From Apteryx mantelli (lineage: Eukaryota > Chordata > Aves > Apterygiformes > Apterygidae): 64,000 nt of DNA. Shown piece by piece: positions 26,278 through 37,600 of the stretch. Numbering within the stretch: position 1 is the first letter of the stretch; each line of letters starts with the position of its first letter. The notes beneath the pieces were generated by a model. It worked only from the letters and a program-made list of their open reading frames with translations, ran no database searches and was not told where the DNA came from. The stretch is taken from NCBI RefSeq assembly GCF_036417845.1, contig NC_089981.1, forward strand, positions 75,929,268 through 75,993,267, written 5' to 3'. The position numbers and the translations under genes are program-made.

Positions 26278-26318
26278 TTGTGTGTGTGCACATCTGTGTG
26301 TGTGCGCGTGCGTGCACA
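26278..26318. repeat. TG/CG-rich alternating purine-pyrimidine repeat
   Basis: A TG run is interrupted by CACATC and continues into TGTGCGCGTGCGTGCACA. Strict alternation over most of its length makes it a candidate Z-DNA former. Confidence 0.85.
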
Positions 26319-26359
26319 AGTAAAAACCTCCAGGGAGAATGCAAGAGTTTTCAAAGCAA

Positions 26360-26421
26360 CAGCTAAACCTCTAACGCTAAAAATTAGCCACAGCTAAACC
26401 TCTAAGGCTAAAAATTAGCCA
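26360..26421. repeat. Two tandem copies of a 31-bp unit
   Basis: 26360-26390 and 26391-26421 are identical except for one base (CTAACGCTAA against CTAAGGCTAA). A recent local duplication is the simplest explanation. It is not part of a recognised array. Confidence 0.9.
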
Positions 26422-29035
26422 CATCAGTGTCAAACTATATTAGAATATTTTAAACTCAAAAGTCACCTCTTTTTCTAGGGGGAAAACAATTTCATCTAAA
26501 CTTGAGTGACGATATCAAAATGTGAATATTATGTAATAACACTGGTGCACATGTTAATAGTGCTAGCTACTTCATAGCAGGGTGCTTGCAGTAGACCTCT
26601 TCAGAAGTCTAGAACTAGAGTTTCCACAAAGCATTCATTTATTATAACGTATCTCCATTTCTAAGGTATGGGCAATACTCCTCATACTACTTCATGTAAA
26701 AATTATACAGGAAACAAACTACTATTTTCATTACAGAGCTTCTTATTCTTTGAAAGATATGTGCATCATAACTGTATTAAAGAGTTCAGTATCAATCTAT
26801 AAAATTAATGTGGTAGTACTCTAGAAGCATTCACATCTCAGTTAATGTCTAAAAAAATGTGAAGCTGTATGTAAAAAACAGAGTTCCAAAAATCACTCAG
26901 CACTGACATAATACTAAAGGTGCAATGATTTTTTTACCATAGAAAATTACTACATTTGATTCATCTGCAACACTTCTTCAATGGATGATGCAATTTAAAA
27001 TTAATAAATCTGTGTTTTTTCATAGGCACTTTTCAGAGGTTTCAAAAATTATAACATATTTCAGTACTAATTTTTAAGTCATAGCTTGCTTAAGAGAACC
27101 AACATGTCAATGTATGCCACTATAGAGAAAGAAATGTTTATTTTTACCTAATCTTGTGGCTCACTGAAATCCAGATTAAAATTCAATAGAACTAGGCTTT
27201 GGCCACCTGAAAAGAATACCACCATTTCCTCATTCACTTCACTGGTTTATGCCTTCCAAAAGTGCTTAGATGCTGCTTTAGAGCTGCAGGGAAAAAAAAA
27301 ATTGTATGTATACGCGAAAAAAAATTAAAGGGACAAATTATGTATCTGCATAATTAGAAATTAAGGTATAGTAAGTTAACAGGGATGTTAGAGGAAATCA
27401 TTTTAACAAGTTACTATGATGTATACTTTTCTATTTCATTTTCCTGTAGTCCGTTTTACGCTATCCTTTTTAGTTCAAATACATAGCAGTTCTAGTCCTT
27501 TTGTTACAAAACGTTCAATAGTATCTTGACAGCAGAACTACGTCTTCGTTCTCATTTAATAACTATTTATCATTCTGTATCTGCCCATTTTCAAGAAGGA
27601 ATAAAGTTAAGTGTTCCAGAAATTGGAAAAAATTGAAACTTGACCTTTATTAAGTGGGTTAATTGTCACAATCTCAGCATGTATGAAATTAATGACCAAA
27701 AAGTGGAACTTTAGAGTTTCAGAAGACTAGGTTAATGTCCAAAAAAGTCTAAACTTTGACCTTCTTGACATATGCCAAAAGAAACAGACACCCTAATAAA
27801 TTACTACCTGTGTGCAATTATAATAAACCATTCCTAGCATCCAATCACTTGAATTAATTGCTGTAAGGCAGTGGGGCTTTCTTATAGATATTCAAGTTAA
27901 TCCAAAAAATCCTTTGCAACTCACATGAGGATGTGCATGCATGCTTCTTTCAGTATGGCAGATACAGTTTTAAAGCACATTATTCACACCTTTGGACCAA
28001 ATATCTGTGTACAGCAACACTTATTAACACTAGAATTAGGAGCCTTGGCAGAGTTACCAGCAGCACTGAAAATGGTGTGCCAGCACAGAACAAACCAAAG
28101 GGAAATGAATTTTCTTAACACCATACCATAAACTAATTGCTGTATGCAAGGCACATATGCATTTCACACATTTCAGCCTTACAAAAGAGAAATACAGTCA
28201 TTTTGGGTAAACACACTAACAAACTGCAGAATATTTAAATGAAACAGCATTGACAAAAAGAAAGTTAAAAAAGAATACTCTGTTTGGATGGATCCAACTG
28301 AAACAACAGCATAATGTAAAACTGACGTCTAGGTTACCATGTCAAACACGGATGAATTGGCCAAGTGAACAGTCAATATTTCTGTTATGGGCAGCAAGTG
28401 CGTGTACAGACCAGATTGGTGGTCCCCACCTGACACACAGTCACGAAGAGGTGGCTGGTAACATCTGTAAATGAAATGAGGAACTAGCATGGGAATTCAG
28501 CAGCTCTCAGTCTTGTCACACAGAGGAACAGAACTGGGATGTTACAAGGAAACTTGCTTTGCCCTTGCAGATTCTCTTTGGAGGACAAATAACTTCCGTG
28601 TCAAGTTGGCCCATTTTTCAAGAACAATACATGCTTAATATTAAATAAAATGCTAAGTGTTTAAGTTCAATTATCTAATTCTGCTGGTGTCTGAATCCGT
28701 GCATAAGTAATGGTGATCCAGTTGGGAAATCAACATTCTTCACACATGCAGGATTTTATTCCCTGTCCTCATGCAGATTTTAAATACCTTTCTGAGGAAC
28801 TAAAGAAGAATCTCAAAGGGCTACATATCTGTTTCACTCAAAATCAAGTTAAACTGCTCAAAAGCCTAAGCTGTGGTGGTCAGCATTACCAATTTTCTTA
28901 CGTCTGAACAGGAGTTAATTGGAAAATGATTGTCTTGTTCTTCCAAAACTGGGAAGTTCCAAAACAATTATATTCTGCATGGGGCAAACTCAAAAATCTT
29001 AAAATAAATATGTAACTAAAAACAGACATGAGAAC

Positions 29036-29110
29036 AGTTTGCAGCACAGTGATTAGAAGGCTCACTTGCAACACAGGTGACTGAGGTTCAGAAGTCTTAC
29101 CTGTGTTTGA
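29036..29110 (+). mobile_element. tRNA-like SINE head (MIR-type)
   Basis: GCAGCACAGTGATTAGAAGG resembles a pol III A box region, and GACTGAGGTTCAGAAGTC lies where a B box (GGTTC) is expected. The body further right cannot be recognised. It is probably a decayed CORE-SINE head. Confidence 0.4.
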
Positions 29111-31939
29111 TCAGCTTTGTGTAATAAAGTAGTCCCAGTCCATATACATAAATATAATTTGGAGGGAGGCCCCCAAGTCCGGGTGCACTATGTTTCAGGT
29201 TAGTGTCTTGAATACAACACTATCATCTCTTCTGATATTACTTTCTGTGGCTTGGGCCAGTTCTTCCATGCTGGATTTGTAAAGCCTCCGCTTTCCCCGT
29301 GTTGAATACTTCTCCTGCAATCGCAGTGGAGCAAGCAAACAGACAGCAATGACTGCAACCCAGCAATCTTTACACGGGTTGCCTTCACCACTGCACTGAC
29401 GGCAAGGCTGTAGTTCATACCACCTCACTTAAATCTGCTAAATTGGCAGCAAAGGATAAATTAGGACAGTTTGTAATTAGTAATTTTCACTTGCTCCTAA
29501 GGAAAGTGAAGCCCTCGTGTAATTGTGAAATGCATGGCTTGCTTAAAAATCTACATTCTTTTCAATACTAACTGGAGATACTCTCTTTTTAAACACTAAC
29601 TGAAAGAATCTCAAAAGCTTCTCATTCTTCAGGATAGCAACCACTGCCTCTAACACTTGCACTAGGTAGTGTTCAGTTATCCAGCTTTTATTTGCCATTT
29701 AAGAAATGATGACATCTTGCTTTCTTCTACTACCTTGCTTAATCTTTGCTGATGAAAAATGGCACCAGGTGCAACCGTTAAGGCTTTCTAGCATGAGTGA
29801 CCAAGGCAGAAGTCAAACACCTTCTGGTTTCCAACTGTTCCAGTACTGAATGTACAATACTTTCTGGACAACACAAACACTGACTACCAACTTGATTGTT
29901 TTTGTGAACTGTTAGGTTCAGTTCATGCTGCTGCCCAATTTAATAAAAGTAATTTAATTTATAAGTGAAGTTTGACTTCTAGGTGCACTGAAAATAAAGA
30001 TAAATTGTTAATGACTAAAGGCAGTCTACATAAGGCAAAAATTATATTTTGTCAGAAATACATGATTACCATATACAATCCAATGCATGCCAGTAAATAA
30101 AACAGCTTGTTTAAGCGTATCTCAAAACCTGTTATAAATAATCCAGGAATGTTTCATATTCAGCAAAAGGTTACTGAAAATGCACACACATAGGTGTTTT
30201 GGTTTCTGCCTAGTGCCACAGAAGGGGCACTTTGGCAGCAAGATGAGAAATCTCATTTTCTCCTCCTTCCACTAAACAAAATAGCTGTAAAGAGATTTTA
30301 TGCATATTAATAGAGCTCAAGTTTATATTTTTTACACTAACTTTATAGCAGTCATTCAGTCAGTTTTGAGATATGTTGAATACTTCAGTGAACCTAAGGA
30401 AAGGAAAAAATACCCCCAAAATTAGAAAAGCTTTTACAGCTTTTTTTTTTTTAAGCACAGCTTTTTTTTAATGAAAAAATCCTCCACATGGTTCCCAAAC
30501 TTGCTGCATTCATTAAGAAATAGATGGAGATACCAGAGAAATACTAAGGAAGCTCCTCTAACTGTGAGTCACCAATTTACATGCTGTACTTAGTATAGCA
30601 AGCAATGCACTCAAAGAACAAAGCATGTTAGAAACTACTAAATACAATTTCTATACCATATTAAATATAGATGGTAATTATGTGAAAGTCATGTGATCAT
30701 ATCTGACTTACACATTCAGAAAGGATCCATTAAAAATCTTCCAGAAAAATGCGATCAGATGGTGCTACGTCAGATGTATTTGGAAGAGCAATATTTTGTC
30801 TAAACACTGCTATTTGGCACAGAGTATGAGAAGTAACGAGGACTGAATTTCAGTCCATAAAACCAGAAAAGAACATGGGTGGATTATGGGAGCATCTCTG
30901 GTGTGTCAGGCAATCGCTTGGGTTTACAATGTTTAGGGAATGATGGCTGTTTCATAATTTCTTCACTTCCCCTTCTATAAAATTAGGGTGATAGAACTGG
31001 AAGCAGCAGATATAAAATACTGTTTCTAAACATGTAAACTAGAGAAGAACAGTTTGTGTAACCTAAGCCTCCCAGGGTACCATTGAAATGTGCAAGTTTT
31101 ATCACTCTGTGGTCATTCATCCCTAAAGACAAATCAGCTTCAACTATGCAGCTACTGTTGAGCTGCATAGATTTTCTGTACATATGGTCTTTTTAACAAT
31201 GTCCAAAGGAAGGAATACTTATTTTAGCCAAGATCTTAAAACATAATTCAAATTCTCTTACCTCCAGCCAAAAGGCTCTCATCTCTTCTAAGTACTCACG
31301 ACAGCACCTAAGCTAAGGGTTGCATTTATATACTTCACAGCCATTTTTTCAGAAAGTGGAGGTCATTGCCTGAGTTTGTATATTTAACTTCATCAGCAGG
31401 GCTATAAGGACATAGCTTTACAGTATAAAGCCAAAAAAGTTATAGGTTGTTAGGGAAACGATTCATCAGTAGCTAGGTTCATGCAAAATTCAAAAGGTTT
31501 TTTTTTCTTCATTTTGTTTTTGGAGAACAGTCCGACAAATCCAAGTGATGTCTTTCTTACATGAATACTTCATATAGCTAACTAAACAGAAGCAAGATTT
31601 GGCATTTAGCCTGGGATTAGTGTGAACAGCCTCTTAACCAAACATTATGAAGAAAGTTAACTTTAAAATGCTTTGAAAGGTCTGTTTTCATGACAGATGG
31701 TAATAAGGGCTCGTCAGTGCCAATTTTTTTCATTTCCACCTCAGTTTTCAAAAGCTTAAGTTTTAGGTTAGTGTTTCTGAGAAACCATTACATGGAGAAA
31801 AAATGCAAATTACAAAATTAGATTACTCACTATTTTTATTGTGTGCAACATATTTTTCTAAGCAACACTAACATATGAAGACTAAGAATTTGACCTTGCT
31901 TAATGGATCACATTCCCTGTCTGCTTACTAGGATGCCGC

Positions 31940-31961
31940 TTTTTTTTTTTTTTTTTTTTTT
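31940..31961. repeat. Homopolymer T22 followed by C6
   Basis: The longest homopolymer in the window, followed by a pyrimidine-rich stretch to 31978. Read on the minus strand it is poly(A), but no retrogene body or target-site duplication is seen beside it. Confidence 0.9.
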
Positions 31962-32724
31962 CCCCCCTTCCTTCTCCCAGCTACACTTCCTTTAATCTTT
32001 ATCTGTATACCTGGACTGTTATTCCTCTCCCACACACCCCAAAAGATACAACAGTCATTAGCAGGTAGGGATTTTGTTTGTATAATACACTCACTAGGGT
32101 AGACATTGTAGAACTATATTTTATTCAAGAAAACCCACATATTCTGTCCTGTGGTGACCACAGGCTTTGCTAAGCCATAGATATCAGCAAATACTGGAAC
32201 AGAATACAGTGTATCAGATTGAATCAAAGCATTTAAATTCTGGTTTACAGTTAAAATTTTCAGGGAAGGCTAGTTTCAAAACCTCATTATAGTATCTACT
32301 ACAATGTTGTGCAACTTAACTGGCAGAAACAGAAGAATATTGGTCCTAATAAAAACTGAAAAGTAATGACTTTTGTATGACATTTAAACTGTCAAGACAA
32401 GAATTCATAACATTCTACCAAAGGCAGCATATAGTTACAAAAATACTGGTCCAGCATCTTGTTAAGTGGTGAAGCAATATCCAAGGTGCAATGGCAACAC
32501 GCCATTCTCAGTGAAATATTTTTTAAAAAACTATTTTTTTCTATTTTCCACACACTGATACTAACTGAACACCAAAACTGCTATGACAATCTGAAAGTCA
32601 CTACTTGTCATGTGTATTGCACCAAAGATTTATGCAAGAACACATCTTCCAAGTTGCAGCATAAAAGAAGCAAAATCTCATAAAACTGAATATGCCAAAA
32701 GACATTTTACTGCAACCAATCTTG

Positions 32725-34162
32725 GATGAACAGGTTGCAACATTTATTGAACTTTAATTGTCCAAGCTTGTCCAAGCTTTCCATTATCTTGAACTTTAGG
32801 ATACAAAGGCAAAAGACAAAGCCCATAATTTTGAGAAGAGAATTAAATCACTTCATATTCCTCTCCATTCACCCCCCAAATAAAAATATTCCACCCTCCT
32901 CTCCTCCCAATACCCAGGTAATTTCAAAGTCAAGCTTTGGAATTACCCTTGTTCTGTTATTGCACTGTTCTAGGATTGTATTGTTTTCATTCAGAAGTTA
33001 AAACATACAGTAGGAGGGTGAACAAAACTGCTGGAGACAGTAGACCTGTTTAACTTGTGCAGCTATCCCAAGAAACACGCATCAGACTGAGACACAATCT
33101 AAATGGCAAAGCATACTGCAGACTTGGCTTTGGTCTGGACTTAGACCAAAAATACATTAGCCTAACTGCCATTTCCTTCGAGAAAACAGTATCATTTAGT
33201 ATCTTAACCAAAAGATGAAGCTGAGTAAGATTAGGTAACTGCTGTCACATTCAATGTTACATCCAACAACACAGAAATGAAGGAGTAGCAGACAGGAATA
33301 TTAATCATATTTTCCTTTTAATAATGGTTTAGTCGAAAGTGTAGCTTTGAAAAACCCTAGCTAATTGTGAAAACCTGACAAAGCTGGGAAGCAACCTCAC
33401 TTTGAACATTACACTTTAAAGCTGTGGCTTGGCCTATCTGCTTTCAAACTCTACTGCCAGGTACCACCTGGAAATAAAAAAGTCAGCCGTTAAAAGTTGG
33501 TGAATGGTGTATTTTAGCAGCCTAACTCTGACTGAAGAAGAAAGATGAGATATTTTTATACAGTAAACAAAAGTAAACTGAAATCCTCAGAAATCACTTC
33601 AAGTGTATACAATTTGGATTCTCATCAACATTTAAAACTACAGAACATAAGGTTGCCACCTTACCTTTTTCTGGACTGGCATACCTGATTTTAAACAGGT
33701 TTTCCTCCAGTCTCCCAAGTTTCTGATCCTCTTATCCAGTTTTCTGCTGTACTATTCTCCCACCTTCATGCTTAATACCAAGTCAGTCCTGCCTTCTGCT
33801 TTTCTTGGCAGGAGGCAGAGTAAGCTCTTAATTTCGGTAGTCAGAGTGACAGAACAACAAAAGCACAGCAGACAGAAGAACTTAATTCTTCCCCAGGAAG
33901 AAAATACATTTGGTTCAACAAAGGGCTGCAAAATCTTCCAAAGGCACCTCTTTCCCAAGTTTTTGCCTGAAAGCAAGATGGCAATCTTAATTGAAAAGGG
34001 ATGCTAAATCTTTTAAATAACTTAAAAATTCATTTTTATATAAAGCAGCAAAAACATTTTCCTCTGCAGAAAGAGAAATGTTAACAAAGAAACACACCAA
34101 CATAAACGCACTGTTCATAAACTTCAGCTAATTTAATTTCACAAGAAAGTCAAGCTTTAGGA
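32725..34162 (-). other. SETD3: SETD3 3' UTR (end estimated)
   Basis: The region downstream of the stop codon is AT-rich and non-coding. The first minus-strand AATAAA after the stop is at 32743-32748, which would give a 3' UTR of about 1.4 kb. A variant ATTAAA lies only about 26 nt past the stop (34132-34137) and another at about 33316. The left edge is an estimate placed about 18 nt past the AATAAA. Nothing else is recognisable inside. Confidence 0.6.
32743..32748 (-). terminator. Candidate SETD3 poly(A) signal AATAAA
   Basis: The plus strand reads TTTATT, so the minus strand reads AATAAA followed by TG. It is the first canonical signal after the stop codon. A T/G-rich stretch (TGTCTTTTGGC on the minus strand) lies about 40 nt further on, as expected downstream of a cleavage site. 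A second AATAAA at 32120-32125 could serve a longer form. Confidence 0.5.
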
Positions 34163-34606
34163 CTATTCTTTAACCTCATCAGTACTGTCTGAAGAAGATT
34201 CTTTGGCATCTTCAGTCTCTCTGTTGCTTTCCTCTTCATTTAGAATTTCACTTTCTGATTTGGTCCCATTAAATAGAGAGTTTTCACCATTTACAAACCC
34301 ATTCTCTGTGACTTCTGCATCAATAGCTTCATCAATCTTTAAGTCCCCTTGCTCTTCTGCATCTTCTAGGTTTCTCAAGACAATAGGCAGTCTAGAATCT
34401 GGCACAGTGTTCTCCAACAAGGCAATATTACTCTCTTCATATTTAGGAATGGGAGCTCCATCTGCCATTTGCTTGGTATAGTATTCCCGGCTAGCAGCTG
34501 CACTCTTTACTGCTTTCTCCAAGATCTCTTTTTCACCTAAGCGCAATTTGATAGCCATTATCGCATGAGAAGTAAGATCATGGGTCTCCAAGAAGGACTT
34601 ATCATC
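34163..34606 (-). CDS. SETD3: SETD3 exon 13, coding part with stop codon
   Basis: 444 nt: 147 codons plus the TAA stop, whose last base is 34163. It starts DDKSFLETHDLTSH after the acceptor TACTAG. It runs through the conserved helical segment MAIKLRLGEKEILEKAVK and then a poorly conserved acidic, Ser- and Glu-rich tail ending DSTDEVKE. The tail is probably disordered and is the least conserved part of the protein between bird and human. The first part closes the substrate-binding domain. Confidence 0.97.
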   Translation of the reverse strand, partial: DDKSFLETHDLTSHAIMAIKLRLGEKEILEKAVKSAAASREYYTKQMADGAPIPKYEESNIALLENTVPDSRLPIVLRNLEDAEEQGDLKIDEAIDAEVTENGFVNGENSLFNGTKSESEILNEEESNRETEDAKESSSDSTDEVKE

Positions 34607-37600
34607 CTAGTAGGAAAGAAAGAGCAAGTTTCATTACAAACAACCAACAAAATAAAAAGAGCTCAACTTTTCTCTGTGCTTTAACAATAAGGGACACTAG
34701 CTCCACCAGTTGATCCAAATGGACATATTTGAGGGGACCTGCATGGAATCCCAGGGAAATTTATCAAAAATCCATAAAGAGGCCAAAAATTTCTCCATAT
34801 ATATCAGTCTGCATAACAGGCAAATCAGGAAATTTCACAAATACAGTAAACTCATAGGTCCACTTATAATATGCTCGCAGTATTTGCAGTTTGGAAAATA
34901 CAACTAGTAGACAACAAGTTGAAACTGACTCCACATTTTACTTGCAGAGAAAAAACAAGTAGCCTGTATTTGGAGAATCAAAGAAAAAATACATTAACAG
35001 AATTACATTAGCAGAATTATTTTTTTTTGCAATCTTATTTGATTTTCCTTAGATAATGCAAATAGGTTTCTAGACTTTAAAAAGTGCAAAATAAATTATG
35101 TGCTAACATTAAGATGAAAGTTTGTAAAGAGAAGATGGGGGACAAAGTACCTTTTTCTACAGTCATAACACAAAACATTTTAGAAATTTAAATTTCATAT
35201 AACAACAAATTTACCTCTATTGTTGTTTTGTAGGTTTTCAAAAGAAGGGATGCCCGGGCTTCTAGGAATGTCCAAAGTTTAACTTCGTTGTCCCAGCTAA
35301 TGGGAAACTCGGAGTTCCCCAAAGTGAAGATTTTGTCAATGGCATGCTCGCCTATCAAGTGTTCCTTCAGCTCTTCTGCAAGAAGTATAAAAATGATCTG
35401 TTAAAAAAAATCTCATCACTCACTTTGTCAGTTGACAAATTGCAGAAAGCTTTATTTCAATAACACGGTTTTAAATTGCTAAGGAAAAAAGCTCTCCTCA
35501 AAAAATAATAATCAAATGAGCTGGCTATTTCTGGCATTCTTCTCAAAGTGGTATCTGGAAGTCTTGAGGTTAGCAGAAAATGGACCTTTAACTCCATTCC
35601 AACAGAAGGTCCCAAATATTTTGGCCTCTCATACACAACATAACTCTATGACAATGAGATAGATTGTTTCACATAATAATTGATAAACAAAACAAAGGGA
35701 GTAATTCTTTAAACAGTTCAGTGAACTTTTCAATAATAAATGAAACAGGGCAGGGAAAGTGTGCAAACACCAATGCATTTATTTTTTCTATTATTTTGGC
35801 AGTCTTTCTCAGTAGCAGAAACTACCTACAGTTGGTCAAAAAAGACATCCAAACAAGCCTCATACAGAGCAGAAAATGTTTTAAGTGGCCCCTTGACACT
35901 ACACAAATTCCATTATCTTTTAATTTCCACATTCCTCTCCTGCAAAACAGCTATAACAAACTTAAAGTAAAACATATTATAAACAGCAGAATTGTGACTG
36001 AAGTCTGCAGTTTAAATTGCTATGTATTTAAATTTTACTTGTTCATGAAAGGATTACTGGGGCAAGAGTCTTCCCACTAGTGGAATAACAACTTACATGG
36101 AGTTTCTCAATAAACAGTTTTCTTATGGTGCATTTAAGACATATGAATAAACAGAACAAAAATGACATTTCAGAGAAATTTCCACTAGCTATGTTTTCTT
36201 CTCCAAGACAAAATTACCCCCGTCATAAGCATCCTAAAAATTTCTTTACTAGAATTCTTAATAGAGTCTAAAAAATGGACAACAGGATCCAGTGAAGTCA
36301 AACACTATATAAAGTAGGTTGTTTTAATTAAACAAAGCAAACACAGCACATACAAAAACTTGACAACCCACTATAATTTTCCTACTGGTATCAAAATCCA
36401 CATCATTTGCACAGCATCCCTAACTGAAAGGGTTTTCTCTTGTTGTCACGAAAATCTGTCCTATCTGTAACTTCCAGAACTGCACCTAATCATCATGCAG
36501 TTATTATAAACATTTAATCAAAAGTTTTGTATGCACAAATTAGCTGAATATTTAATAATTGTACATACATTTTTCCTGGTACAACCACTAACATACAAAA
36601 AACACGATAAAGACCATTTGCAAATACATAAATTGACTTTAGATTATGAATTATCAAAATATTTTAAATATTCAACTTTGAAGTGTTTCTTTCATATTTC
36701 CACTACAAGATAGAATATTCCAATTCTATACCTAAGTGATTCCAGTGGTAATGGCTAATATGCTATGATTTTAAGTGTGTAATAAACCCCTAGGTCTCAC
36801 ATGATCTTGCCTGTGAACCATTTTTAAACCAAAGAACTAAAGATCAAGCTCTAGAGCGTGTTCATTTACAACAATCAGGGGAAAGAAAAAAAAGAAAAAA
36901 AGCATCACCTCATGCTTTAGGAGTTCCAAAAAGGCTATATTGCTAAAATATTCCCTCAAACCACACAGCCACAGCTAGTTCTCACTAGCAAGCTAGCTTA
37001 CAGATATCCTTTTAACTCTCCCACTCCAAAGTATTTCTTTTCTGATCCTGTAGTTTAATGTTTTATATAAATGTCTTTCATTTTCCTGCTTAAAAAAACA
37101 AACAAACACACACAAAGCATAAAACAGATTATCTTTATAAAATGTCTTACCTTCACTCATACAAAACACTCGAAGGAAAGCCAGAAGCTGAGCAGAAATT
37201 GGAGGCTCAGTGGAGTGCAAGGCAAAAACACTAGAACTAACGAATAAAACAATCAAACAATAACTGTAAATGCAAGTTCTGCTGTGGTAGTTTTGAACTT
37301 ATTTTAATGTAACTGACCCTAAAGCATACCAAAAACACAGTGTTACAAAAGTTACTTTTAAAAATTAGGTCACACAAATTTAAACTGAAGAAAGATTCTC
37401 TAACCTGTACCTGAAAAGAACAAGTCTCTCTCCCTAATATTACACTTACAATGATTTTTATATGGCTTTCATAATAAATTTATGAAAATGCAATGTTTCA
37501 CATCTGCTGCTCCTAACTGTACCCTCTGGACTGAAAAGACTAAAGGAAAATGCTGTGGTTCACAGACTGAGCATCGTAGTACGTCTGCAAGCGATAGGAA

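Larger units (their letters stand above)
25146..32724. other. Intergenic region 3' of SETD3, no gene
   Basis: AT-rich. It holds the TG/CG repeat, the 31-bp tandem duplication, a SINE head, the T22 run and additional AATAAA hexamers on the minus strand (such as 32120-32125 and 29687-29692) that could end longer SETD3 transcripts. No coding gene is seen. Confidence 0.65.

Noticed and set aside
31940-31961. Processed pseudogene suggested by a long T run (poly(A) on minus)
   Set aside because: No AATAAA shortly before it on the minus strand, no recognisable gene body and no target-site duplication.
34163-34591. 142-codon frame read as an independent gene beginning METHDL
   Set aside because: The first codon is TTG, not ATG. 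It is the middle of SETD3 exon 13, and the exon extends to 34606.
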